From the NCBI GenBank assembly GCA_964462145.1, contig CAYWYB010000042.1, forward strand, positions 1 to 23,329: a stretch of 23,329 bases of DNA, in the 5' to 3' direction. This document shows, piece by piece, positions 17,101 through 23,182 of the stretch; the first letter of the stretch is position 1, and the number at the start of each line of letters is the position of its first letter. Origin of the DNA: GCA-2731375 sp964462145. Lineage in GTDB: Bacteria; Pseudomonadota; Alphaproteobacteria; GCA-2731375. The notes beneath the pieces were generated by a model. It was not told where the DNA came from. It made no database searches and saw only the letters and a program-made list of their open reading frames with translations. The translations under genes and the position numbers were made by a program.

Positions 17101-17457
17101 GCGCTCCGCCGCCAGCCGGGTAAAGCCGGAGATATCGGCAAACAGCACCGCGACCTGGCGGCGCTCGCCCTCCGGCGCGGCGGCGGGTGCGGGCGCTGGT
17201 GCGGGTGCCGGTGCCGGTGCCGATGTTGGTGCTGGTGCTGGTGCGGCCGGCGCACTGGCGGGTTCCGCCGGCGCCGTCAGCCCCTCGATCGCTTTCAACA
17301 GGCGCTTGCGGTCACCCAGCGCCAGGCCCAGCTCGCGCAGGTCCGCCTCTTCCAGATCGCCCAGGACGTCAAAATCAATGCGGTTCTCCGCAAAGACATC
17401 GACGTAATCGTCCAGGCCCAGTTCCGCCAACCAGCTTGCTATGTCCGGGTTCGCCAT
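14125..17457 (-). CDS. SAM domain - class III nucleotidyl cyclase - AAA-type ATPase - TPR signalling protein
   Basis: A 1110-residue multidomain protein. From the ATG at 17457 it has a SAM domain (about 5-62, SWLAELGLDDYVDVF), a Pro/Ala linker (63-97), a class III adenylate/guanylate cyclase domain (100-270), and an ATPase module with Walker A GEAGIGKT (315-322) and Walker B LLLRLEDLHW (441-450). A long helical TPR-like region follows from about 680 to the end. Cyclase metal residues Asp108 (FADISGF) and Asp152 (HIGDAVMAVFG) are present, with Lys148 for base recognition and Asn221/Arg225 (VNLASR) for the transition state. The usual second base-recognition Asp is Glu218 (TGETVN). The ATG has AAGAGG 5 bases upstream; the in-frame ATG at 17475 does not have a usable site. 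It probably makes cAMP in response to a signal sensed by the TPR/ATPase part. It heads a three-gene operon. Confidence 0.9.
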   Translation of the reverse strand: MANPDIASWLAELGLDDYVDVFAENRIDFDVLGDLEEADLRELGLALGDRKRLLKAIEGLTAPAEPASAPAAPAPAPTSAPAPAPAPAPAPAAAPEGERRQVAVLFADISGFTRLAAERDAEEVHQMLNRFFAAVDTVVQDFGGSVDKHIGDAVMAVFGAPVAHTDDPERAVRAALAVHAAAAELEPPMRVHAGVASGQVVASSTGSAAHLEYTVTGETVNLASRLTDLATAGETLISGGVHNAIGERLDGESLGEKNLKGLLEPVMVWRADGLVEAPSFVEGQFIGRTGEVAKFNAALEATLRNGQGQTLFIRGEAGIGKTRLLHEFQRLAGESGFQSHGGQALDFGVGGGQDAIRVLLRGLLGLGPGAGHNLRTEAAERVEEEGLIAPEQRMLLNDLLNLPQAGEQRALYEAMDNDQRKRGRVETLVALVKGLSARAPLLLRLEDLHWAAPALLDYLTGLVIAAADHPVLLLLTSRLQADPLGPDWRAGIGAAPFQTMDLGPLSSDEARDLVFVFEGVDAARAAACIARSGGNPLFLEQLLRSPDAGDGQAIPGSVQSVVQSRIDGLSGADRTALQAASVLGQRFALDALRFIAGDAAYEPDNLLRYDLVRRSEGNYQFSHALFRDAVHSSFLKGRRQELHLRAAEWFEDRDVVLYAEHLGEAESGKAPLAYQRAARAEAGAYRIEGALALVERGLALLSNAAERFDMMAQRADLLRQLGRPADGLEAWEEALSLAETDRQRCLAWIGIAAADRLMGRGDRGLSILDKAEVVARAEGMEKELAEIFCNRGAAAFISGKFEQCLEFHHQALRHARNAGSHEWEAAALGGVGDAEYGRGRMRNALDNFESNFALCRAHDLLHIEVRNSFMPGVTGRYIEAQDAAIAKLQSAAELSDRIHNVRVAMMARMIMGEIYIDTADFDAAEVPLREALSIARSLGNRRIELYVLYEQARNADGRGQHGEASEILARAIAIGRDTGIHFHGPRLFALLARFVDDADACREALAEGEALVRDGANAHNVLWFYRDAIDACLKAGDVAEARRYADALVTFTAEEALPWADFFATRGQALADCLEGHGDNEVLARVHAQGRDLGLLIGLPDIEAAQAKLQ
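17180..17256. repeat. Imperfect hexameric repeat encoding the Pro/Ala linker
   Basis: A run of GGTGC-type hexamers on the plus strand (reading Ala-Pro on the coding strand) encodes the linker between the SAM and cyclase domains of the large signalling protein. The units have diverged at third positions. Because units are six bases long, gain or loss of a unit changes linker length by two residues without shifting frame. Confidence 0.7.
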
Positions 17458-17507
17458 TGCCGCCTCTTCCCCCATACCTTATGAAATAATGCCATAGATA
17501 CGGGTTA

Positions 17508-17772
17508 GGGTCTGTTGATAATTACCGCGCCGCCGTGGCGGGAGCGATTTTTCGCCCACGGTAGGAGCGGCTGGCGCCATGTGGCAGGCCCACATAAGCC
17601 GGTCGCGACGCCGCGTGGGCGAAAAAGCGTCCCGTCCCGAAGGGATCCGGCTAAATTGGCCCATGGCTACGTCGCTCGTCGTCGAATATGCTGGGCAGGT
17701 CCTTCCTCCTCGCTCCTTGCCATGGGCCAATTTGGCTCGGACCACGACGGCGTGCTAATTGTCAACAGACCC
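17508..17772. mobile_element. MITE-like non-coding element with nested palindromes
   Basis: A 265-bp stretch without a convincing gene is bounded by 31-bp terminal inverted repeats (17508-17538 and 17742-17772). They begin GGGTCTGTTGA and match at 27 of 31 positions. A TA dinucleotide stands directly outside each end (17506-17507 and 17773-17774), consistent with a TA target duplication. Two more inverted repeats lie inside: a perfect 13-bp arm pair at 17548-17560/17614-17626 and a perfect 15-bp pair at 17653-17667/17719-17733. This is the architecture of a miniature inverted-repeat element mobilised by a transposase elsewhere. I cannot name the parent family. It sits between the cyclase gene and the first duplicated CoA-transferase, ending one base before that gene's Shine-Dalgarno region. 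Confidence 0.75.
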
Positions 17773-17787
17773 TAAGGAGTGTAAAGA

Positions 17788-18993
17788 ATGACACAAGCCT
17801 TCGAAGGCATCCGCGTAATTGATTTTTCCCAGGTGCTGGCGGGGCCTTTCGCGGCGGGTCAGTTGGCCCTGCTGGGCGCCGATGTGATCAAGATCGAACA
17901 GCCCGGCGTGGGCGATCAGATGCGCGCCATGATGTCGACCGAGGAATTGGCGGAAATACAGCTGGCGCCGGCCTATTTGGGCGTCAACACCAACAAGCGC
18001 GCCATCACCGTCGATCTGAAAAGCGAGACGGCAAAGGATATCCTGCATCGTCTGCTGGCGGGCGCCGATGTGGTGATACAGAATTTCAAGGGCGGCGTTA
18101 TCGACCGCCTCGGCTATGGCTATGAAGATGTCCGCGCCATCAAGCCCGACATTATTTACTGCTCCATCTCCGGCTATGGCCAGCAGGGCCCCATGGCGGG
18201 CAAGGCCGCCTATGACGGCGCCATCCAGGCCGCCTCGGGCATGATGAGCGTGACCGGCACGCCCGAAAGCGGGCCACTACGGGTGGGTTATATGCCGGTC
18301 GATATTTCCACCGGCATCACCGCCTCCTACGCCATCGCCTCGGCCCTGTTCAGGCGCTCCCGCACGGGCGAGGGCCAGCACCTTGATGTCTCCATGCTGG
18401 ACAGCGCCATGACCATGTTGAACCCGGTAATCTCGAACTACCTGATCGCGGACATGGAGCCCAAGCGTCTTGGCAATATCTCGCCCACCTATCAGGGCAG
18501 CGGCGATACCTGGGCCACCAAGGACGGCCACCTGCAAATGACCGTGATCACCGATACCATGGCCGCGAAAATGTGCGGCGCCTTTGGCCGGCCCGAACTG
18601 ATGGACGATCCGCGATTTGCCACGGATCAGGGCCGGATTGATCACAGGGAGGAGGTAAAGGCGGAAATCGGCGCCATCCTGGCCAGTGAAACCACGGCTG
18701 TCTGGATGCAGCGGCTGGGCGCCGCCGGCGTCCCCGTCGGCCCGGTGCATGACATGGAGGCACTGTTGAATTTCCCACAGCTGGACCATCGCGGCATTCT
18801 GATGACCCTGCCCGCACCGGAAGGGATGGAGGGCGAGATTACCGTGCCCGGCGCCGCATTCCATGCCTCTGATGGCGAGCCAAGCGGCAAGACGCCCGGA
18901 CCTGTCTTGGGCCAGCACACGGACGAAGTGCTGGGCGAGTTAGGCTATGACAGTGCCGCCATTCAGGCCTTTCGCGACGCCGGTGTGGTTTGA
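17788..18993 (+). CDS. Family III CoA-transferase, tandem copy A
   Basis: A 401-residue CaiB/BaiF CoA-transferase. Landmarks are IDFSQVLAGPFAAGQLALLGADVIKIE, NKRAITVDLKS, VVIQNFKGGVIDRLGYGYE, YCSISGYGQQGP, the likely catalytic Asp143 in AAYDGAIQA, and GEGQHLDVSMLDSAM. AAGGAG (17774-17779) lies 8 bases before the ATG. It has the same length as, and aligns without gaps over the parts compared to, the next gene, so the two are tandem duplicates. The MITE-like element ends 15 bases upstream of the ATG, so any promoter must lie within that element or farther upstream. It is the first gene of a five-gene plus-strand cluster. Racemase activity of the alpha-methylacyl-CoA type is an alternative, since that group shares the fold. 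Confidence 0.9.
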   Translation: MTQAFEGIRVIDFSQVLAGPFAAGQLALLGADVIKIEQPGVGDQMRAMMSTEELAEIQLAPAYLGVNTNKRAITVDLKSETAKDILHRLLAGADVVIQNFKGGVIDRLGYGYEDVRAIKPDIIYCSISGYGQQGPMAGKAAYDGAIQAASGMMSVTGTPESGPLRVGYMPVDISTGITASYAIASALFRRSRTGEGQHLDVSMLDSAMTMLNPVISNYLIADMEPKRLGNISPTYQGSGDTWATKDGHLQMTVITDTMAAKMCGAFGRPELMDDPRFATDQGRIDHREEVKAEIGAILASETTAVWMQRLGAAGVPVGPVHDMEALLNFPQLDHRGILMTLPAPEGMEGEITVPGAAFHASDGEPSGKTPGPVLGQHTDEVLGELGYDSAAIQAFRDAGVV

Positions 18994-19038
18994 GGTATAG
19001 TTCAAGGGCGCAATTTTTTGGGTTCAGGAGTGCAAGGA

Positions 19039-20244
19039 ATGACACAGGCCTTTGAAGGTATCCGCATCATCGATTTTTCCCAGGTCCTGGCCGGACCATT
19101 TGCTTCCGGGCAGCTGGCCATGCTGGGCGCGGACGTGATCAAGGTTGAACAGCCGGGCATGGGCGATCAGATGCGCACCACCATGGCCAACAACAAACTG
19201 GCCGATCTGAAACTGTCGCCCGGCTTCATGGGGGTGAACGCCAACAAGCGCGGCATCACTGTCGATCTGAAGCACCCGGATTCCAAGCAGATCATCCATC
19301 GTCTGCTGGCCGATGCCGATGTGGTGTTGGAAAACTTCAAGGCCGGCGTGATCGAGCGCCTGGGCTATGGCTATGAGGCAGTGCGCGCCATCAAACCGGA
19401 TATCATCTATTGCTCCGTCTCGGGCTATGGCCAGCAGGGGCCCATGGCGGGCAAGGCCGCCTATGACGGCGCCATTCAGGCGGTCTCGGGCATGATGGGG
19501 ATCACCGGCACACCCGACAGCGGACCCATGCGGGCGGGCTATATGCCCGCCGACATTTCCACCGGCATCACCGCCGCCTTCGCCATCTCCTCCGCCCTGT
19601 TCCGGCGTACGCACACCGGCGAAGGGCAGCACCTGGATGTCTCCATGCTGGACAGCGCCATGACCATCATGAGCCCCAACCTGAACAAGTTCTTGGCCAC
19701 CAGGGAGGAGCCGGAGCTGGTCGGCAATACCTCGCCCACCTTTCAGGGCAGCGCCAATACCTGGCCCACCAAGGACGGCCATATGCAGGTCAGCGTTATC
19801 ACCGACAAGATGACGGCCACATTGGTGCATGCCCTGGGCAAGCCGGAATGGGCCGACGATCCGCGCTTTGCCACCTCGCAAGGCCGGGTCGAACATGCCG
19901 AGGAAGTAAAAGCCCTGATCGGCGAGGTCTTGGCGGGCGAGACCACCGCCCATTGGATCGAACATCTGGGCAATCAAGGCATCCCCACCGCGCCGGTCAA
20001 CAGCCTGACCCAGCTGTTGGAATTCCCCCAGTTGGAACATCGCGGCATCCTGGCCACCGTGCCCGCCCCACCCGGTGTGGAGGGCGATCTGACCATGACG
20101 ACCGCAGGCTTCCACGCCTCAAACGGGGAGCCGAAAGTCACCTCCGCCGGGCCGCGCCTGGGCCAGCATACGGACGAAGTGCTGGCCGAACTGGGCTATG
20201 ACGCCGCCGCCATTCAGGCCTTTCGCGACGACGATGTAATTTAG
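19039..20244 (+). CDS. Family III CoA-transferase, tandem copy B
   Basis: A second 401-residue CaiB/BaiF CoA-transferase, a close paralogue of the preceding gene. The N-terminal GIRIIDFSQVLAGPFASGQL, the GYGQQGPMAGKAAYDGAIQA stretch with Asp143, and the C-terminal GQHTDEVLAELGYDAAAIQAF are nearly the same in both. Differences cluster at residues 45-65 (TTMANNKLADLKLSPGFMG against AMMSTEELAEIQLAPAYLG) and in the middle (residues 205-225), regions that may shape substrate choice. The ATG at 19039 is preferred over one at 19018 because it restores the paralogue's start and length; AAGGA lies immediately upstream and AGGAG 8-9 bases away. It follows copy A by 45 bases. The pair could form a heteromer or act on two related acids; both are inferences. 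Confidence 0.9.
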   Translation: MTQAFEGIRIIDFSQVLAGPFASGQLAMLGADVIKVEQPGMGDQMRTTMANNKLADLKLSPGFMGVNANKRGITVDLKHPDSKQIIHRLLADADVVLENFKAGVIERLGYGYEAVRAIKPDIIYCSVSGYGQQGPMAGKAAYDGAIQAVSGMMGITGTPDSGPMRAGYMPADISTGITAAFAISSALFRRTHTGEGQHLDVSMLDSAMTIMSPNLNKFLATREEPELVGNTSPTFQGSANTWPTKDGHMQVSVITDKMTATLVHALGKPEWADDPRFATSQGRVEHAEEVKALIGEVLAGETTAHWIEHLGNQGIPTAPVNSLTQLLEFPQLEHRGILATVPAPPGVEGDLTMTTAGFHASNGEPKVTSAGPRLGQHTDEVLAELGYDAAAIQAFRDDDVI

Positions 20245-20258
20245 AGTAGGAGACGGCC

Positions 20259-21278
20259 ATGAAGATCGATGCGCAACTGGGCAGCCTGTATCCGGGCAAG
20301 GCGGCGGAGATGGCGAAACGTATGGAGGCCATGGGCTTTGATGCGGTCTGGAGTTTCGAGGCAGGGCATGATCCGTTTCTGCCCCTGATGGCCGCGGCAA
20401 TGGCCACGGACAATATCCAGATCGGCACCAACATCGCCGTCGCCTTTGGCCGCAGTCCGTTCGCGACGGCACAGGCCGCCTGGGATCTGCAACAGGCCAG
20501 CGGCGGACGCTTTCACCTTGGCCTGGGCACCCAGGTGCGGGCCCATATCGAACGCCGCTACGCCATGCCGTTCGAACACCCGGCGGCGCGGTTGACCGAC
20601 TATATCCGCTGCCTGCGGGCGATCTTTGACAATTTCCAGAATGGCACCCGCCCCAGTTACGAGGGCCCGTTCTATAAATTCATCCTGACGAACCCCGCCT
20701 TCATCCCCGGTGCCATTGATCATCCGCATATCCCGATCTATGTGGCCGGCGTGAACCCGCGCATGTGCCAGGCGGCGGGCGAGGTGGCGGACGGCTTCCA
20801 TGTGCATCCCATGCATTCCACCGCCTATCTGCGGGACGTGGTCCGCCCCGCCATCGATGAAGGCGCCAAGCTGGCCGTAAAATCGGTCGATAATCTGGAC
20901 CTGCACGCCTCCGTCTTCTGCGTGCTGGGCGAGACCGAGGCCGAGCGCGCCGCGTCCGAGCACCAGATCCGCGAACAGGTGGCTTTCTATGCCTCGACGC
21001 CCAACTACCGCGCCTTGTTGCGCCACCACGGCCTGGAGGATCTGGGCAAGGAATTGAGCGGCATGGTGCGCGCGGGCGATTTTGAGACGATCGCCGCCAA
21101 GGTGCCCGACAAACTGCTGGCCGAAGTTGCCGTTTCAACTGATTTCAGCAAACTGGGCGCATTGTTGAAACAGCGCTATACCGGCCTGGTCCAGCGCATC
21201 GCGACCTATTACCCCATCCCCGACGAAGACCCGGTGGATAAATGGGCGGCGATGGTCAAGGGTTTCGAGGCGGCATGA
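20259..21278 (+). CDS. LLM-class (F420-dependent type) oxidoreductase
   Basis: A 339-residue luciferase-like monooxygenase-fold protein, close to the TIGR03617 'F420-dependent' group. Landmarks are AKRMEAMGFDAVWSFEAGHDPFLPL, IQIGTNIAVAFGRSPF, the FHLGLGTQVRAHIERRYAMPFEHP segment typical of the group, and PIYVAGVNPRMCQAAGEVADGFHVHP. It probably performs a flavin-type (F420 or FMN) redox step on an acyl-CoA or lipid-like substrate. AGGAG lies 6 bases before the ATG, and the gene starts 14 bases after copy B, so it is tightly linked to the CoA-transferases. Which cofactor it uses depends on whether the organism makes F420, which this window cannot show. Confidence 0.85.
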   Translation: MKIDAQLGSLYPGKAAEMAKRMEAMGFDAVWSFEAGHDPFLPLMAAAMATDNIQIGTNIAVAFGRSPFATAQAAWDLQQASGGRFHLGLGTQVRAHIERRYAMPFEHPAARLTDYIRCLRAIFDNFQNGTRPSYEGPFYKFILTNPAFIPGAIDHPHIPIYVAGVNPRMCQAAGEVADGFHVHPMHSTAYLRDVVRPAIDEGAKLAVKSVDNLDLHASVFCVLGETEAERAASEHQIREQVAFYASTPNYRALLRHHGLEDLGKELSGMVRAGDFETIAAKVPDKLLAEVAVSTDFSKLGALLKQRYTGLVQRIATYYPIPDEDPVDKWAAMVKGFEAA

Positions 21279-21307
21279 AGCGACAACTCCGCTTACGGCC
21301 ATGAACC

Positions 21308-22180
21308 ATGGCGATCCGCCGTAGCAACCTGACGCCTCCAGCCCTTGCGGCATGCAGCAGGTTTGCGCGGTTCGGCGGGGTGCTTCTTGGCCTGCTGACC
21401 GCGTTGTTGGTTATGCCCCTCAAGGCCCAGTCCGCCGAAACGGAGGTCGACGCGGAACTGATCCTGGCGGTGGATGTCTCGCGCTCCATGTCGCCGAGGG
21501 AACTGGAAATCCAACGCCGGGGCTACGCCGCCGCCTTGACCAGCAGAGAGGTTGTTTCGGCCATCACCGGCGGAATGCTTGGCAGGGTCGCGGTCGTCTA
21601 TGTGGAATGGGCCGGCACCAAGTCACAACGGATCATCGTCGATTGGACGCTGATCAACGGCCTGGCGGAGGCACGGTCATTCGCCGCCAAGCTGACCGCG
21701 CATTTTGATTCTTCCATGCGGCGGACCTCAATCTCCGGCGCCCTGCAATTCGCCGCGCGGCAATTTGACGGCAACGGTTTTCTATCGCAGCGCCGGATCA
21801 TCGACATCTCCGGCGACGGCCCGAACAACCAGGGCCGGCCGGTTCTGGCGGCCCGTGCCGAGACCCTGGCCCGGGGCATCGTGATCAACGGCCTGCCCCT
21901 GATGACCAGGGAAGGCCTGGGCAGCCGGTTTTCCCTGAAGGATCTGGACGACTATTACCGCCACTGCGTAACCGGCGGTCCGGGTTCTTTTGTTTTGCCG
22001 GTTTTCGATTGGCAGCAGTTCCCCCTGGCCGTGCGCCACAAACTGGTCATGGAACTGGCGCTGCCGGCACCAGCGCCAGCCATCCGGCCCATCTACATCC
22101 AAAACGTCGAAGCGCGTTATGACTGCCTGATCGGCGAGAAAATCTGGGAAGATTTCATGGACGATTGGGTCTCGCCCTGA
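21308..22180 (+). CDS. DUF1194 (von Willebrand A-like) secreted protein
   Basis: A 290-residue protein of the DUF1194 family. A basic N-terminus and a hydrophobic stretch (GGVLLGLLTALLVM, 23-36) followed by LKAQSA look like a signal peptide, so it is probably exported to the periplasm. The MIDAS-type metal motif DVSRSMS (56-62) opens a VWA-like domain, with DISGDGPNNQGRP later and KDLDDYYRHCVTGGPGSFVLP near the C-terminus, characteristic of the family. Function is unknown. The start at 21308 is uncertain: another ATG at 21301 is in a different frame, and no strong ribosome site precedes either. It follows the LLM gene by 29 bases. Why it travels with cytoplasmic acyl-CoA enzymes is not explained. 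Confidence 0.85.
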   Translation: MAIRRSNLTPPALAACSRFARFGGVLLGLLTALLVMPLKAQSAETEVDAELILAVDVSRSMSPRELEIQRRGYAAALTSREVVSAITGGMLGRVAVVYVEWAGTKSQRIIVDWTLINGLAEARSFAAKLTAHFDSSMRRTSISGALQFAARQFDGNGFLSQRRIIDISGDGPNNQGRPVLAARAETLARGIVINGLPLMTREGLGSRFSLKDLDDYYRHCVTGGPGSFVLPVFDWQQFPLAVRHKLVMELALPAPAPAIRPIYIQNVEARYDCLIGEKIWEDFMDDWVSP

Positions 22181-22230
22181 TGTATCCATAAGGATGCGCT
22201 TGCCTTAAGATCAAGGCAAAGGAGAGCACC

Positions 22231-22626
22231 ATGAAGCAAGAGCGCCTCAATCCGGGCTGGGCCTGGACCAAGAAATACAATATCTCCGCCGGCGTGAAAC
22301 TGGGCGATACGGTACAATTATCCGGCATCGTGGCCCTGGACGGCGAGGGCAATGTGGTTGGCGTGGGCGACGTTTATGCGCAATCGCGGCAGATTTTCAA
22401 AAACATCGAACAGGCCCTGGCCTCCGCCGGCGCCAGCATGGCCGATGTGGTCAAGATCACCACCTATCTGACCGATATTTCAACGTATGGCGATTTCGGC
22501 AAGGCCCGCACCGAGGCATTTCCGGCCGGCGTCCCCGCCAGCACGGCAGTCGCCACCCCCGCCCTGGTCATGCCCGAACTGCTGGTCGAAGTCGAAGCCA
22601 TGGCGGTTATTGGTAGCGGGGGTTAG
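22231..22626 (+). CDS. RidA-like (YjgF/YER057c/UK114) protein
   Basis: A 131-residue member of the RidA superfamily of trimeric small proteins. GDTVQLSGIVALDGEGNVVGVGDVYAQSRQIFKNIEQALASAGASMADVVKITTYLTD is the standard core, with a C-terminal PELLVEVEAMAV. The arginine that true RidA enamine/imine deaminases need (E. coli Arg105) appears to be Ser104 here (VPASTAVATPAL), so it belongs to another subgroup and probably does not detoxify aminoacrylate. AAGGAG stands 6 bases before the ATG at 22231. It is the last gene of the plus-strand cluster, 50 bases after DUF1194, and is followed by a strong hairpin. Its role is unknown; binding or turning over a pathway intermediate is possible. Confidence 0.87.
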   Translation: MKQERLNPGWAWTKKYNISAGVKLGDTVQLSGIVALDGEGNVVGVGDVYAQSRQIFKNIEQALASAGASMADVVKITTYLTDISTYGDFGKARTEAFPAGVPASTAVATPALVMPELLVEVEAMAVIGSGG

Positions 22627-22640
22627 CAAGGAATTGGGGG

Positions 22641-22682
22641 GGGGCAGGGTTATTCGATTTTGCGATCGAATAACCCTGCCCC
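22641..22682. repeat. Perfect 18-bp inverted repeat (hairpin), possible bidirectional terminator
   Basis: GGGGCAGGGTTATTCGAT (22641-22658) is followed by a 6-base loop and its exact complement (22665-22682). The stem is long enough to end transcription of the RidA-like gene (plus) and the convergent WYL-like gene (minus). On the plus strand it is followed only by TTTGATT, and on the minus strand by a C-run (nine Gs at 22636-22644 on plus), so it is not a classic U-tract terminator. It could also be a dispersed palindromic repeat. Confidence 0.6.
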
Positions 22683-22691
22683 TTTGATTCC

Positions 22692-22988
22692 CTAAATCCG
22701 CTCAATGATACCGCCTTTCATGGCCGAATCATCGGGGTTGTATTGGGCCCTCGGACCATCAAACTCGGAACCAGAGTCGTTCGCCGCGCTCAAGCGGTCA
22801 AGCCGAAATAGCTTCCAATTATGAGGCTCACCTGAGGCGCTTTCGCCTGATACCTGAAAGGCGCGTAACAACAAATGCCCTTCGCTGCTGCGCCCCAAAA
22901 CATGAGGTTCCACAATACGTTCGCCAGGTTCATACTCGATCGAAAGTACTCGGTGGTTACGGATAGCATCCTGAATAACATCAATCAT
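22692..22988 (-). CDS. Small WYL-like domain protein
   Basis: A 98-residue protein whose first half reads like a WYL domain: IQDAIRNHRVLSIEYEPGERIVEPHVLGRSSEGHLLLRAFQVSG, then WKLFRLDRLSAANDSG. WYL domains bind ligands or nucleic-acid ends and usually follow a helix-turn-helix in transcription factors, but here no DNA-binding part is present, so the protein is a free-standing domain. The ATG at 22988 has GGGAGGG 8 bases upstream. Codons are visibly more AT-rich than those of the genes to the left, consistent with acquired DNA. It converges on the RidA-like gene across a perfect hairpin. A role as a phage-defence accessory or regulator would fit the family but is only a guess. Confidence 0.7.
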   Translation of the reverse strand: MIDVIQDAIRNHRVLSIEYEPGERIVEPHVLGRSSEGHLLLRAFQVSGESASGEPHNWKLFRLDRLSAANDSGSEFDGPRAQYNPDDSAMKGGIIERI

Positions 22989-23110
22989 AGTCGTTGCCCT
23001 CCCTTCAGGGTTTGAACGACGTCAGGCTTGACATTCAGGAAATGGAGTTTCACTCTCCTACTCGACTACAGCTGCTCCCGCGCCTGACGCTAGGTCGTTG
23101 CGGGGGCTTC
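22989..23110. other. Gene-free structured leader region upstream of the WYL-like gene
   Basis: No credible reading frame is seen. On the plus strand AACGACGTCAGGC (near 23025) pairs with GCCTGACGCTAGGTCGTT (near 23082-23099) around a five-base bulge (GCTAG). Inside lies a GGAG/CTCC hairpin (near 23045). An alternative pairing, CTCCCGC with GCGGGGG, would compete with the outer stem. On the minus strand this would be the 5' leader of the WYL-like mRNA. A plus-strand TTGACA near 23028 lacks a good -10. A structured leader, small RNA or relic of a mobile RNA element are all possible. Confidence 0.35.
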
Positions 23111-23148
23111 AAAAAGAAGCCGTTGGTGTGTGGTGCACCAGCGGCTTC
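23111..23148 (-). terminator. Rho-independent terminator of the rightmost gene
   Basis: Read on the minus strand, GAAGCCGCTGGTG (23148-23136) pairs with CACCAACGGCTTC (23128-23116), with one mismatch or wobble and a 7-base loop, and is followed by TTTTT (23115-23111). This is a standard intrinsic terminator. It lies 35 bases past the stop of the partial minus-strand gene at 23183. Extra GGCTTC/GAAGCC arms at 23105-23110 and 23156-23161 could form competing hairpins. Confidence 0.75.
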
Positions 23149-23182
23149 TGCTTTTCGAAGCCGTCCCACATAATCGATACTA

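Noticed and set aside
17180..17256. Hexamer run as a CRISPR or phase-variable switch
   Set aside because: Units are six bases without spacers, in frame within a coding region, so neither CRISPR nor frame-shifting phase variation applies.
17508..17772. Short frames inside the MITE-like element as a transposase remnant
   Set aside because: They span palindromic arms, have no transposase motif, and are far too short.
19024..20115. 363-codon minus-strand frame
   Set aside because: It is the shadow of duplicated CoA-transferase copy B; a similar shadow occurs opposite copy A, as expected from duplicated sequence.
23116..23148. tRNA- or tmRNA-like fold ending in CACCA
   Set aside because: The CACCA is inside a terminator stem; no cloverleaf, anticodon arm or tmRNA core could be drawn.
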